Assembly: GCF_020026305.1 (NCBI RefSeq)
Contig: NZ_CP075691.1
Span: 8,053,415 to 8,117,414, forward strand
Direction of reading: 5' to 3'
Length of the DNA stretch: 64,000 nt
Source: Streptomyces sp. 135
Lineage (GTDB): Bacteria; Actinomycetota; Actinomycetes; Streptomycetales; Streptomycetaceae
Part shown: positions 27,119-36,112 of the stretch, piece by piece
Layout: each line of letters opens with the position of its first letter
How positions within the stretch are numbered: position 1 is the stretch's first letter
Made by a program: the position numbers and the translations under genes
The notes under the pieces: generated by a model
What the model was told of the DNA's origin: nothing
Database searches by the model: none
The model's input: only the letters and a program-made list of their open reading frames with translations

Positions 27119-29458
27119 CTAGTCGAGCGCGTGGCGCAAGTACGGCGCTGTGCGGCTGTCCTGCGCCCGCGCCACGTCCCTCGGCGGGCCCGCCGCCACG
27201 ATCCGGCCGCCGCCCTCGCCACCGTCCGGGCCCAGGTCGATGACCCAGTCCGCGCCCGCCACCACCGCCATGTCGTGCTCGACGACGACCACCGAGTTCC
27301 CGGCGTCGACCAGTTCGTGCAGGCGGTGCGTGAGCACCTCCACGTCGGCGGGGTGCAGCCCCGTCGTCGGCTCGTCGAGGAGATAGAGCGTGTGCCCGCG
27401 CCGAGCCCGCTGCAACTCGCTCGCCAGCTTGATCCGCTGGGCCTCCCCGCCCGACAGCTCCGTGGCCGGCTGCCCGAGCCGCAGATAGCCGAGACCGACG
27501 TCGAGGAGCGTGCGCAGGCTGCGGACGACGGACGGCGTGTCCGCGAAGAACTCCGCGGCCGCCTCCACCGTCAGGTCGAGCACCTCGGCGATGTTCTTCC
27601 CGTGGTACGTCACCTCGAGGGTCGCCGGGTTGTAGCGGGCGCCCGCACAGTCCGGGCAGGGCGCGTACGTGCTCGGCAGGAAGAGCAGCTCGACGCTGAC
27701 GAACCCCTCGCCCTGACAGGTCTCGCACCGCCCGCCCGCGACGTTGAACGAGAACCGGCCGACGCCGTAACCCCGCTCCTTCGCCGCCTCCGTGGCCGCG
27801 AAGACCTTGCGTACGACGTCGAAGAGGCCCGTGTAGGTGGCGAGGTTGGAGCGCGGCGTGCGGCCGATCGGCTTCTGGTCGACGCGGACCAGCCGGCCGA
27901 CGCCCGGCAGTTCCTCGGTGATCTCGCCGACGAGCGTGGACTTGCCCGAGCCGGAGACGCCCGTGACCGCCGTGAAGGCGCCGAGCGGGACCTTCGCCGT
28001 CACCGCGCGCAGATTGTGCCGGGTGACCGGGCCGACCTTCAACCAACCGCGAGGCGCGCGCACTTCGCGTACCGGAGCGGGCTCGCGGCCGAAGAGGAAG
28101 CGGGCGGTCGCCGACTCCTCGACGCCTTCGAGCGCGGCGACCGGGCCGCTGTGCAGCACCCGGCCGCCGTGCTCGCCCGCGTGGGGGCCGACGTCGACGA
28201 GCCAGTCCGCGTGGCGTACGACGTCGAGATGGTGCTCCACGACGAAGACGGAGTTGCCGGCGGCCTTGAGGCGGTCGAGAACCGTCAGCAAGGCCTCCGT
28301 GTCCGCCGGATGGAGCCCCGCCGACGGCTCGTCCAGCACGTACACCACCCCGAACAGGCCCGAGCGGAGCTGCGTCGCGAGCCGCAGGCGCTGGAGCTCT
28401 CCCGCCGACAGGGTGGGCGTGGCACGGTCCGGACTGAGATAGCCGAGGCCCAGCTCGGTGACGGTCGCGATGCGGGCCAACAGGTCCTCGGTCAGTACGC
28501 GCGCCGTCTCGGACGTGTCCGCGGCGCCCGCGAGGACGTCCGCCAGCTCGGACAGGGGGAGCGCGGCCAGCTCGGCGATCGTCCGGCCCGCGAACGTGAC
28601 CGCCAGCGCCTCCGGACGCAGCCTGCTCCCGCCGCACGCCGCGCAGGGCGCGCTCGCCAGGAACCGTTCCGCCTTGGCCCGCAGCGTCTGGCTCTTGGAG
28701 TCCGCGAAGGTCTTCATGACATAGCGCCGGGCGCTCATGTACGTGCCCTGGTACGGGCGTTGGATGCGGCCCGCCTCGCGCACCGGGTGCACGGTCACCA
28801 CCGGCTGCTCGTCCGTGAAGAGGATCCACTCGCGGTCGGCGGCGTCCAGCTCGCGCCACGGCCGGTCCACGTCGTAGCCGAGGGTGTCCAGGACGTCCCG
28901 GAGGTTCTTGCCCTGCCAGGCGCCCGGCCAGGCGGCGATCGCGCCCTCGCGGATGGACAGCGAGGGGTCGGGGACCAGCAGCTCCTCGGTGGTCCGGTGG
29001 ACACGGCCCAGACCATGGCACGCAGGGCACGCGCCGGCCGCGGTGTTCGGCGAGAAGGCGTCCGAGTCGAGCCGCTCGGCGCCCTCGGGGTAGCTGCCGG
29101 CGCGGGAGAAGAGCATCCGCAGGGAGTTGGACAGGGTGGTCACCGTGCCGACGGAGGAGCGCGAGGTCGGCGACGAGCGGCGCTGCTGGAGCGAGACGGC
29201 GGGCGGCAGGCCCGTGATCTCACCGACCTTCGGGGCGCCCACCTGGTGGATGAGCCGCCGGGCGTACGGGGCGACGGACTCGAAGTAGCGCCGCTGCGCC
29301 TCGGCGTAGATCGTCCCGAAGGCGAGCGAGGACTTCCCCGAGCCGGAGACGCCGGTGAACACCGCGAGCACGTCTCGCGGGATGTCCACGTCGACGCCCC
29401 GGAGGTTGTGCTCCCGGGCACCCCGGACGCGTACGAACGGATCGTGGGGGCTGTGCAT
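27119..29458 (-). CDS. UvrA-like ATP-binding cassette protein
   Basis: A 779-residue UvrA paralogue, clearly shorter than housekeeping UvrA (about 940). Two ABC ATPase cores are present. The N-terminal one has GVSGSGKSSLAFGT and signature LSAGELQRLRLATQL; the C-terminal one has GVSGSGKSTLVGEI and LSGGEAQRIKLASEL. Zinc-binding Cys pairs appear in CPACHGLGR, CAACGGSR, CETCQGEG and CPDCAGAR. Short UvrA2/DrrC-type proteins have been linked to tolerance of DNA-damaging drugs; whether that is so here is unknown. Start ATG at 29458 behind CGGAGAA. Confidence 0.9.
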   Translation of the reverse strand: MHSPHDPFVRVRGAREHNLRGVDVDIPRDVLAVFTGVSGSGKSSLAFGTIYAEAQRRYFESVAPYARRLIHQVGAPKVGEITGLPPAVSLQQRRSSPTSRSSVGTVTTLSNSLRMLFSRAGSYPEGAERLDSDAFSPNTAAGACPACHGLGRVHRTTEELLVPDPSLSIREGAIAAWPGAWQGKNLRDVLDTLGYDVDRPWRELDAADREWILFTDEQPVVTVHPVREAGRIQRPYQGTYMSARRYVMKTFADSKSQTLRAKAERFLASAPCAACGGSRLRPEALAVTFAGRTIAELAALPLSELADVLAGAADTSETARVLTEDLLARIATVTELGLGYLSPDRATPTLSAGELQRLRLATQLRSGLFGVVYVLDEPSAGLHPADTEALLTVLDRLKAAGNSVFVVEHHLDVVRHADWLVDVGPHAGEHGGRVLHSGPVAALEGVEESATARFLFGREPAPVREVRAPRGWLKVGPVTRHNLRAVTAKVPLGAFTAVTGVSGSGKSTLVGEITEELPGVGRLVRVDQKPIGRTPRSNLATYTGLFDVVRKVFAATEAAKERGYGVGRFSFNVAGGRCETCQGEGFVSVELLFLPSTYAPCPDCAGARYNPATLEVTYHGKNIAEVLDLTVEAAAEFFADTPSVVRSLRTLLDVGLGYLRLGQPATELSGGEAQRIKLASELQRARRGHTLYLLDEPTTGLHPADVEVLTHRLHELVDAGNSVVVVEHDMAVVAGADWVIDLGPDGGEGGGRIVAAGPPRDVARAQDSRTAPYLRHALD

Positions 29459-29614
29459 GGGTTCTCCGTACGCGGCTCGGGGACAAACCCCACGATTCTA
29501 GGTCGTGGGCCGGAGCGCGAGCCGGGCAGGTGTCCGGAGGCACAGGGGGTACCTGGAGATATGCGTCCTTGTTAAGGTGTGGTCTCTTGTCAAGGGCGTC
29601 GGGTGGTGGGGGAA

Positions 29615-30070
29615 ATGGCATCGGGCACGGGCACGATTCTGAAGTTCGACGGGATGCGCGGTTTCGGTTTTATCGCGGCGGATGACGGCGGCGAGGACGT
29701 CTTTCTCCACACATCGGTCTTCTCGGGTGATCCCGGGAATCTCGTACCCGGTGCGCGCGTCGAATTCCAGATCATCGCGAACGACCGCGGGCGGAAGGCG
29801 TTCGCGGCGCATCTGATCGACGGCGTCGGCGACGGCACGGCGGCGCCCGCGCCCGCGGTGAACGGACACGTCGGGCCGTCGGGGCGCGGCGCGGCGCAGG
29901 GGGCCACCGGCGACGACGGCGTGTGCGACGTCCTGTCGCGCGACGAGTTCACCCATGACGTCACCGAGGTTCTGCTGTCGGCGGCGCCGGACCTGACCGG
30001 CGACCAGATCGTGCGGGTGCGCGCGAGCATGCTGGAATTCGCCGAGAAGCGGGGTTGGGTCGACCTCTGA
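29615..30070 (+). CDS. Cold-shock-domain protein with C-terminal extension
   Basis: A 151-residue protein. The N-terminal cold-shock fold (about 1-70) has the RNA-binding motifs MRGFGFI and EDVFLH. After a Gly/Ala linker, the C-terminal 45 residues (LSRDEFTHDVTEVLLSAAP onward) form a helical module. Typical CspA proteins have only about 67 residues, so this is a long variant. The start ATG at 29615 follows GGGGGA with short spacing; an in-frame GTG slightly upstream is possible. It separates the UvrA-like gene from the aryl-glycine genes. Confidence 0.85.
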   Translation: MASGTGTILKFDGMRGFGFIAADDGGEDVFLHTSVFSGDPGNLVPGARVEFQIIANDRGRKAFAAHLIDGVGDGTAAPAPAVNGHVGPSGRGAAQGATGDDGVCDVLSRDEFTHDVTEVLLSAAPDLTGDQIVRVRASMLEFAEKRGWVDL

Positions 30071-30097
30071 GGCCGGACGCGGAGCGGCCGCGTCGGC

Positions 30098-31234
30098 TCA
30101 TCCGTGCCGTACGGCGCGCAGTTCCCCCGCGGCCGACACGTCCGCGCAGCCCGCGAGCCCCAGGGCGTCCCCGAACTCCTCGGCGAGAAGGGCGAGGACG
30201 CGTCGGACGCCCGCCTCCCCGCCCATCGCTAGCCCCCAGAGCGCCGGACGCCCGACCAGGACGCCCCGCGCGCCGAGGGCCAGTGCCCTCAGGATGTCCG
30301 TGCCGCTGCGGACACCGCTGTCCAGCAGGACCTCGCAGCGGCGTCCTGCCAGGGCCGAGACGACCTCCGGCAGCGCGTCCGCGCTGGGAACCGCGCCGTC
30401 CAGCTGACGCCCCCCGTGGTTGGAGACCACGACGGCGTCCACCCCGCACTCGGCGGCCCGCGCCGCGTCCTCGGCGGCCAGCACGCCCTTGAGGACCAGC
30501 GGCAGCCGCGTCCGCTCGCGCAGCGCCGCCACCGACGACCACGTCAGGGCCGAGGAGAACGCCGCGTCGGTGTGGACCGCCAGCGCGGAGACGGCGTCGT
30601 CCGGGGCCTGGTGCGCCCGCGTGGGCCCGGCGGCGAGGTGGGCGGCGCGCACGTGGTCCGGCAGTGCGAACCGGTTGTGCATGTCCCGCAGCCGCCGCCC
30701 CATCCACGGCACGTCGACGGTCAGCACGACGGCCTGCGCGCCCGCGTCCTCGGCCCGGGTGACCAGGTCGAGCGAGCGGCCGGGCTCGCGCAGCCAGTAG
30801 AGCTGGAACCAGACCGACGCGCCGGTCGCCGTGAGCCGCTCCACCGGCACACTGCTGAGCGTGCTCACGATGAACGGCACCCCCGCCGCGCCCGCCGCCC
30901 GTGCGGCGGCCAGCTCGCCATCGGGGTGCACGAGCCGCTGGTAGGCGACCGGCGCGATCGCCAACGGCACGCGGACCGGATGCCCGAGGAGGGTGGTCCG
31001 CGTCGTGCACCGCGACACGTCCCGCAGGACGCGCGGGATGAGGCGGACCCGGTCCAGCGCGGCACGGTTGGCGTCGAGCGTCGTCTCGGCGCCGCTGCCC
31101 CCGGAGATGAAGTCGCGGACCTCGGCGGGCAGGACGGCGGCCGCGGCGCGCTCGACATCGGCCAGGCACAAGGCGTGGGCCGGGTCCGCGTGCGCAGCCC
31201 GCGCCGTCGTCGCCTCAGCGCTGGTGGAATCCAC
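30098..31234 (-). CDS. hmo: 4-Hydroxymandelate oxidase (FMN-dependent)
   Basis: A 378-residue FMN-dependent alpha-hydroxy-acid oxidase. In the Hpg pathway it converts 4-hydroxymandelate to 4-hydroxyphenylglyoxylate. The N-terminal FISGGSGAETTLDANR and PLAIAPVAYQRL are family motifs. The active-site His is present in SNHGGRQLDG, and the FMN-phosphate region reads LLDSGVRSGTDIL then GVLVGRP. All catalytic features are intact, unlike the degenerate Hmo domain fused to HpgT at 33712-34790. The gene overlaps the end of hmaS by 20 bases, so the two are coupled in an hmaS-hmo operon reading leftward. Confidence 0.92.
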   Translation of the reverse strand: MDSTSAEATTARAAHADPAHALCLADVERAAAAVLPAEVRDFISGGSGAETTLDANRAALDRVRLIPRVLRDVSRCTTRTTLLGHPVRVPLAIAPVAYQRLVHPDGELAAARAAGAAGVPFIVSTLSSVPVERLTATGASVWFQLYWLREPGRSLDLVTRAEDAGAQAVVLTVDVPWMGRRLRDMHNRFALPDHVRAAHLAAGPTRAHQAPDDAVSALAVHTDAAFSSALTWSSVAALRERTRLPLVLKGVLAAEDAARAAECGVDAVVVSNHGGRQLDGAVPSADALPEVVSALAGRRCEVLLDSGVRSGTDILRALALGARGVLVGRPALWGLAMGGEAGVRRVLALLAEEFGDALGLAGCADVSAAGELRAVRHG

Positions 31235-32276
31235 GCTGCTTCGTCCGCTCCATCTCCACGGCCTCGTAGAGCGCCTTGATGTTCGCGCTGCCGAAGGTCT
31301 CGGCGCCCTGCCGCTCGATGATCTCGAAGAACAGCGTGCCCCGCGGGTGGTCCGAGGCGGTGAAGATCTGGAAGAGCTGCCCGTCGTGGTCCTCGGCGGC
31401 CAGCACGTTCGTCGCCCGCAGGTCCTGGAGCCGCTCCGTGCTCAGGGCGACCCGCCGGCCGAGCAGGTCGTAGTACGACGACGGGGTGCGCAGGAAGGAG
31501 ACCCCCCGCCCGGACAGGGCACGCACGGAGGCCACCGCGTCACCCGAGGAGAACGCGAGGTGCTGGACGCCCGCGCCCTGATGGCTCTTGAGGAACTCGT
31601 CTATCTGGCCGCTCGCGGCCGAGGTGTCGGGCTCGATCAGCGTCAGCGTCACTGTGCCCGACGGGCTCTGCACGGCCGTCGACTCCATCGCCTGGGCGCC
31701 GACGACGATGCGCTCCTCGAATATCTCCCGGAAGCCGAGGGCGTCGCGGTAGTAGCCGACCATCGGGGCGAGGTCGCCCGCGTTCAGGCACACGGCGATG
31801 TGGTCGAGCTCCAACAGGCCGACGCCCGCGACCGGTTCGTGGTCCGGGGCCGTTTCGCGGTCCGGGGCCGGCACGGGTACGTGGCCGACGGGCAGCCCAG
31901 GGCCCTCGCCGGGCTCACGCCCGACGAGTGTGTGGACCAGGTCCCCGAAGCCGCGGACCGCCGCCGTGACGGTGGGCCCGCCGTCGCCGTGCCGCCGCGG
32001 ACGCCGGTGCGCCATGGCGCCCCGCGCGAGCGCCGCGTGGAAGGCGGCCTCCGGGTCGGCGGTGCGCAGCGCGATGTCGGCGACACCGTCCCCATGGGCC
32101 AGCACGTACGCGGACGCGGGGTGCTCCTCCGACGTCGCCTGCGTGAGGACGAGCGTGATCCGCCCCTGGCGGAGGGTGACGCCTCGGTGGTCCGCGGAGG
32201 TGCTCGTGCCGACCACGGTGAAGGCGTACCGGTCGGTCCAGGACGACGTCGCCGCCGCCAGGTCCGCCACGTACAT
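31215..32276 (-). CDS. hmaS: 4-Hydroxymandelate synthase
   Basis: A 353-residue (from ATG 32276) non-heme iron dioxygenase of the HPPD/HmaS family. It converts 4-hydroxyphenylpyruvate to 4-hydroxymandelate, the first committed Hpg step. Iron ligands are the His in LELDHIAVC, the His in GVQHLAFSS and the Glu in TLFFEIIERQG. Assignment as HmaS rather than HPPD is by context (hmo, hpgT, Hpg-specific NRPS). The frame upstream of the ATG encodes family-like residues (DLSIDYVE) back to a stop 15 codons earlier without any ATG, GTG or TTG. The true start may therefore be a CTG at 32306 or 32297. Divergent from pdh. Confidence 0.92.
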   Translation of the reverse strand: MYVADLAAATSSWTDRYAFTVVGTSTSADHRGVTLRQGRITLVLTQATSEEHPASAYVLAHGDGVADIALRTADPEAAFHAALARGAMAHRRPRRHGDGGPTVTAAVRGFGDLVHTLVGREPGEGPGLPVGHVPVPAPDRETAPDHEPVAGVGLLELDHIAVCLNAGDLAPMVGYYRDALGFREIFEERIVVGAQAMESTAVQSPSGTVTLTLIEPDTSAASGQIDEFLKSHQGAGVQHLAFSSGDAVASVRALSGRGVSFLRTPSSYYDLLGRRVALSTERLQDLRATNVLAAEDHDGQLFQIFTASDHPRGTLFFEIIERQGAETFGSANIKALYEAVEMERTKQRGFHQR

Positions 32277-32377
32277 CTCGACGTAGTCGATCGACAGATC
32301 ATTCAGCGGATTTCCGAATTAAAGAATGAGTTTCTGGGACTCTACGATCCCGGCCCGCCTGTGGCTATGAACGATAT

Positions 32378-32398
32378 GGACGGCCGACTTTGCCGTCC
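32378..32398. promoter_or_regulatory. Inverted repeat between hmaS and pdh
   Basis: GGACGGC (32378-32384), 7 bases, GCCGTCC (32392-32398), in the divergent hmaS-pdh region. The same heptamer forms the outer part of the TTGGACGGC half-site of all three StrR-type operators, and recurs as a palindrome before mbtH. It could be an operator or a simple hairpin. Confidence 0.4.
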
Positions 32399-32471
32399 GG
32401 AACCGTCCAGAATAAAGTGAGCGGCCTTTCGGTTAATGGGCGAAGGTCTTTCGAACGGGTGATGTTCAGTG

Positions 32472-33556
32472 ATGCGCACCATGACCGTCATCGGCACCGG
32501 TCTCATCGGCACCTCGATCGCACTCGCCGTGAGCGGGCGCGGCGTGAGGGTGTTCCTGTCCGACCGCGACCCCGCCGCCGCGCGGACGGCCGCCGCTCTC
32601 GGCGCCGGCCTCGCCAGGGACCCCGGGGAAACCGTCGACCTGGCCGTGATCGCCGTCCCGCCCAGCCACGTCGGCGCCGTCCTCACCGAAGCCCAGGAGC
32701 GCGGTCTCGCCCGGGCCTACACCGACGTCGCGAGTGTGAAGGCGGGGCCCGAACAGGCCGCGCTGCGCCGCGCGCCGGACCCGGCCCGCTACGTCGGCGG
32801 CCACCCCTTGGCGGGGCGCGAGCGGTCGGGGCCGCTGGCCGCCAGGGCCGAGCTCTTCCGGGACCGCAACTGGGTGCTCACGCCGTCCCGGCTGACCTCG
32901 GACGAAGCCTTCGAGCGGGCCCTCGAACTGGTCGCCCTGTGCGCCGCCGTCCCCGTCGTGATGCGCAGCCAGGACCACGACGCGGCCGTGGCCGTCACCT
33001 CCCACGTCCCGCATCTGATGGCCAGCCTGATGGCGGCCCGGCTGACGGAGGGCCCTTGCCGCGCCAGGGGTTGCCGACGCCCCGGATCGCCGCCAACGGG
33101 CCGTCGCTCCTCAGCCACCTGCACGCCGACCTGTCCCGCCTCGTACCGGCGGTGGACGCGCTGACCCGGGCGGGCGGCGCGGAGCGGGACCTCGGCATGC
33201 GGACCCTGGTGGACCTGCTCGACCGGGGCATCTCTGGGCTCGCCGAGATCCCGGCCGCCGGGGCCGGCCCGCAGGAGGGCGGCCAAGGGGTGCGGGTCGC
33301 CGTCGCGGAGCGCCCCGGAGAGCTGGCGCGGCTCCTCGCCGCCGTCGCGGACCTCGGTGTCGCCGCGGAGGACGCCGCCGTCGAGACCGCCGCCGCAGGG
33401 GCCGGGTTCACCGTGCGGTTCGGTCTCCCCGCCCGGACCGCGGAGAAGGTCGCGGACGCGCTCGACGCCGGCGGCTGGACCGTCGTACGGGAAGACGACG
33501 AGAGGCTGCTGCCGATGGGGGAGGGGCAGGCGGTGCCGGGCGTTCCCGGCGTGTGA
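32472..33556 (+). pseudogene. pdh: Prephenate dehydrogenase, frameshifted
   Basis: The N-terminal two-thirds is a normal NAD-binding prephenate dehydrogenase. It has MTVIGTGLIGTSIALAV and HPLAGRERSG, read in the frame starting ATG 32472 and ending at a premature stop at 33164. The C-terminal third (LHADLSRLVPAVDAL and a final ACT-like part, VAVAERPGELARLLAAVADL) is in a different frame and ends at 33556. The switch falls near 33045-33075. About 15 residues normally found before LHADL also seem to be missing. In aryl-glycine clusters this enzyme supplies 4-hydroxyphenylpyruvate. Either it is a decaying gene, with housekeeping tyrosine biosynthesis filling in, or the sequence has an error; the missing residues favour real decay. 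Confidence 0.75.
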
Positions 33557-33587
33557 GGCGATGCCGTGTCCGCTTGCGTCCCAACAC

Positions 33588-33616
33588 GTCCAAGTGCGCG
33601 AACCGGGCGGTTGGAC
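33588..33616. promoter_or_regulatory. StrR/Bbr-type operator B (GTCCAA-N17-TTGGAC)
   Basis: GTCCAA (33588-33593), 17 bases, TTGGAC (33611-33616), 95 bp before the ATG at 33712. It matches operator C before NRPS1 in all but a few spacer bases. A second TTGGAC follows about 8 bases later. Probable activator site for the hpgT-dpg operon. Confidence 0.75.
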
Positions 33617-33711
33617 GGCGTTGTTGGACCGTCGCTATTTGTGTGACTCTGAGCGCCGGTCGCCGAATTCCCGATAACTGATAACTACTGCCGGACGCCT
33701 GGGGGAAATCC

Positions 33712-34069
33712 ATGGCGGAACAGATCGCCGATGATCCTGCGCGCTCCGCGCACCAAGCGCAACAAACGGGCCTGGGCTCGGATTCCGTCCCGCACAATTT
33801 CCCCGACGAGCGCGCCTGTGCCGCGAACCGCGACGCCTTCGACCGGATCGGCCTGCGGCAGGGGCGACGTGGCGGACAGGGCTCAGGGCGACGGGAGCGG
33901 ACGGGCGGAGAGGCGCGGCGGACGGGCGCCGGGCCGCCCGAGACCACCGTGAAGATCCTGGACCGGAGCTGGCCGGCGCCGCTGGTCGTCGGCCCGCTGG
34001 ACGCCCCGGCGCGCCCGGCGGCGAACTCGCCGTCGTCCGGGCCGCCGCGGCGGCGGGCTGCCCGCCGCG
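33712..34069 (+). pseudogene. Degenerate N-terminus of an Hmo domain fused to HpgT
   Basis: ATG at 33712 has a good ribosome site (GGGGGA) and begins a recognisable but broken alpha-hydroxy-acid oxidase. Pieces homologous to Hmo appear in three frames. CAANRDAFDRIGLR and LDRSWPAPLVVGPL are in the ATG frame, ELAVVRAAAAAGCP is in a second frame, and the continuation at 34070 is in a third. At least two indels are therefore needed. Ribosomes starting at 33712 would read through HpgT out of frame to 36180. The intact hmo gene at 30098-31234 makes this domain dispensable. Fused Hmo-HpgT proteins are known from related clusters, so this looks like an ancestral fusion under decay. Confidence 0.7.
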
Positions 34070-36112
34070 GTGAGCGCCTTCGCCGAGCGGAGCTTCGCCG
34101 AACTCGCCTCCGCGGCCGCCGACGCACCGCCGTGGCTGCGGACCTATGCCTTCCAGGACCGGGAGACGGCACGGCACCTCGCGGGACGGGCCGAGGACGC
34201 CGGGTTCGGGGCGCTGCTCCTCGCGCTCGGGGACCGCGACGACGTCCGTGCCCGGCGCGTCGCCGCCCCCGCCGACCTCGGCGTACGGGGCCCCTTCGAC
34301 GACGTGCGTACGCTGCTGAGGGCCCGCGCCGAGTGGTCCGACGTGGCATGGCTGCGCGCCGCCACCGCCCTGCCGCTGCTGGTCGCGGGCGTACGCGGCC
34401 CCGCCGACGCACAGCGCGCCCTCGACACCGGCGCCGACGGCATCGTGGTCACCGACCTCGACGCGCTCCCGGAGATCGCCGCGTCCGTCGCGGGCCGCTG
34501 CCCCGTCCTGCTGAGCGGAGGCGTCCGCCACGGCGCCGACATCGTCGCCGCCCTCGCCTCGGGTGCCGACGCCGTCTTCGCGGGCCGCCCGGTCCTCGAC
34601 GGCCTGCGGGCGGGCGGGCGTGCGGGCGTGACGGAAGCACTGGACGGCCTCGTCCGGGAGCTCGGCGACGCGATGGCGTTCACCGGGGCCGCCACGGTCA
34701 CGGACCTCGGCCCCGACATGATCCGCACCGGCCCCCGCCCCGCGGACGCGCCGCCCACCCGGGCGGCCGGGCGGCCGCTGCGCAAGACCGAGCTGCACGC
34801 CGCCGTGTCCGACCCGGTGCTGGACACGATGACGTTCCTCAACGAGATCACCACCCGCTACCCGGGAGCGATCTCCTTCGCGCCGGGCCGGCCGTACGAC
34901 GGGTTCTTCGACAGCGAGCAGATCTTCACCCACCTGCGCCGGTACCTGAACCACCTGGAGGAACAGGGAAGTTCACCGCAGCAGGTGCGCACGTCCATGT
35001 ACCAGTACGGTCCCACCGCCGGCCAGATCCGGGAGATCATCGCCGACTCGCTGCGCGCCGACGAGAACATCGACGTACCGGCCGAGTCCATCGTGGTGAC
35101 CGTCGGCGCGCAGGAGGCGATGCTCCTCGTGCTGCGCGCCCTCATGACAGGGCCCGACGACGTCCTTCTCGTCTCCAGCCCCTGCTACGTGGGGATCACC
35201 GGCGCGGCCCGGCTCCTGGACGTCGCGGTCGCCGCCGTGGAGGAACGCGAGGACGGCATCTCCTGCGCCGATCTGGAAGCGGCCATCCGGACCGAGCGGG
35301 CGCGCGGTCGGCGGCCCCGCGCCTTCTACGTCGTACCGGACCACTCCAACCCGTCCGGGACCACCATGGGCGCGCGGGCCCGCGCCGAACTCCTCGAACT
35401 CGCCGCCCGGCACGGCATCCTCGTCCTGGAGGACAGCCCCTACCGGTTGGTGAGCCCCGGCCGACCGCTGCCGACCCTGAAGTCCCTGGACCGCACGCAC
35501 ACCGTCGTACACCTGGGCTCGTTCTCCAAGACGGTGTTCCCCGGTGCCCGGGTGGGCTTCGTCATCGCCGACCAGCCAGTGGTCGACGACACGGACCGCC
35601 CGGGCGGCGCGGCCCGCGTCGGGCTGCTCGCGGACGAACTCGCCAAGATCAAGAGCATGGTCACGGTCAACACCTCCTCGCTCAGCCAGGCCGCCGTGGC
35701 GGGCGCGCTGCTCGCGGCGGAGGGGCGGGTCTCGGAGATGAACACCGCGGCCGCCGCCTACTACGGCGACGCCATGCGGGCCACGCTCCGGGAACTGGAC
35801 CGCCGGCTGCCGCCGGAGCGACGCGAGGCTCTCGGCGTGCGCTGGAACGAACCCACCGGCGGCTTCTTCCTCACCCTGCGCGTGCCGTTCCGTGCCGACA
35901 ACGCCGCGCTGATCCGCTCGGCACAGGACTTCGGCGTCATCTGGACGCCCATGACGTACTTCCATCCCGGCGGAGGCGGCCTGCACGGCATCCGCCTCTC
36001 CACCAGCTATCTGACGCCCGCCCAGATCGCGGAGGGCACCGCGCGGCTCGTGCGCTTCATCGAGGCGCAGAGCGCGGCACCGCACACGACCTCAGGAGGA
36101 GCGGCACGATGA
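34070..36112 (+). CDS. hpgT: 4-Hydroxyphenylglycine aminotransferase with vestigial Hmo domain
   Basis: The open frame from GTG 34070 encodes 680 residues. Residues 1-225 are the remainder of an Hmo domain that has lost the active-site segment. Where Hmo has SNHGGRQLDG before DALPE, this reads VVTDLDALPEI, so the catalytic His is gone. The central FMN region is also shortened. Residues about 235-670 are an intact fold-type I PLP aminotransferase. It has VVPDHSNPSGTTMG, LEDSPYRLV and the PLP lysine Lys487 in SFSKTVFPGARVGF. HpgT transaminates 4-hydroxyphenylglyoxylate and, in known pathways, also 3,5-dihydroxyphenylglyoxylate. GTG 34070 lacks a ribosome site, so how this frame is started is unclear. 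It overlaps the next small ORF as ATGA. Confidence 0.85.
   Translation: MSAFAERSFAELASAAADAPPWLRTYAFQDRETARHLAGRAEDAGFGALLLALGDRDDVRARRVAAPADLGVRGPFDDVRTLLRARAEWSDVAWLRAATALPLLVAGVRGPADAQRALDTGADGIVVTDLDALPEIAASVAGRCPVLLSGGVRHGADIVAALASGADAVFAGRPVLDGLRAGGRAGVTEALDGLVRELGDAMAFTGAATVTDLGPDMIRTGPRPADAPPTRAAGRPLRKTELHAAVSDPVLDTMTFLNEITTRYPGAISFAPGRPYDGFFDSEQIFTHLRRYLNHLEEQGSSPQQVRTSMYQYGPTAGQIREIIADSLRADENIDVPAESIVVTVGAQEAMLLVLRALMTGPDDVLLVSSPCYVGITGAARLLDVAVAAVEEREDGISCADLEAAIRTERARGRRPRAFYVVPDHSNPSGTTMGARARAELLELAARHGILVLEDSPYRLVSPGRPLPTLKSLDRTHTVVHLGSFSKTVFPGARVGFVIADQPVVDDTDRPGGAARVGLLADELAKIKSMVTVNTSSLSQAAVAGALLAAEGRVSEMNTAAAAYYGDAMRATLRELDRRLPPERREALGVRWNEPTGGFFLTLRVPFRADNAALIRSAQDFGVIWTPMTYFHPGGGGLHGIRLSTSYLTPAQIAEGTARLVRFIEAQSAAPHTTSGGAAR

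Noticed and set aside
31215..32276. 4-hydroxyphenylpyruvate dioxygenase (tyrosine catabolism)
   Set aside because: Same fold and iron ligands, but it is coupled to hmo and close to hpgT and an Hpg-using NRPS, so hydroxymandelate synthase is the better call.
32407..32440. A fourth StrR operator in the hmaS-pdh region starting GTCCAG
   Set aside because: The right half 17 bases later reads TTCGGT, only a partial match to TTGGAC.
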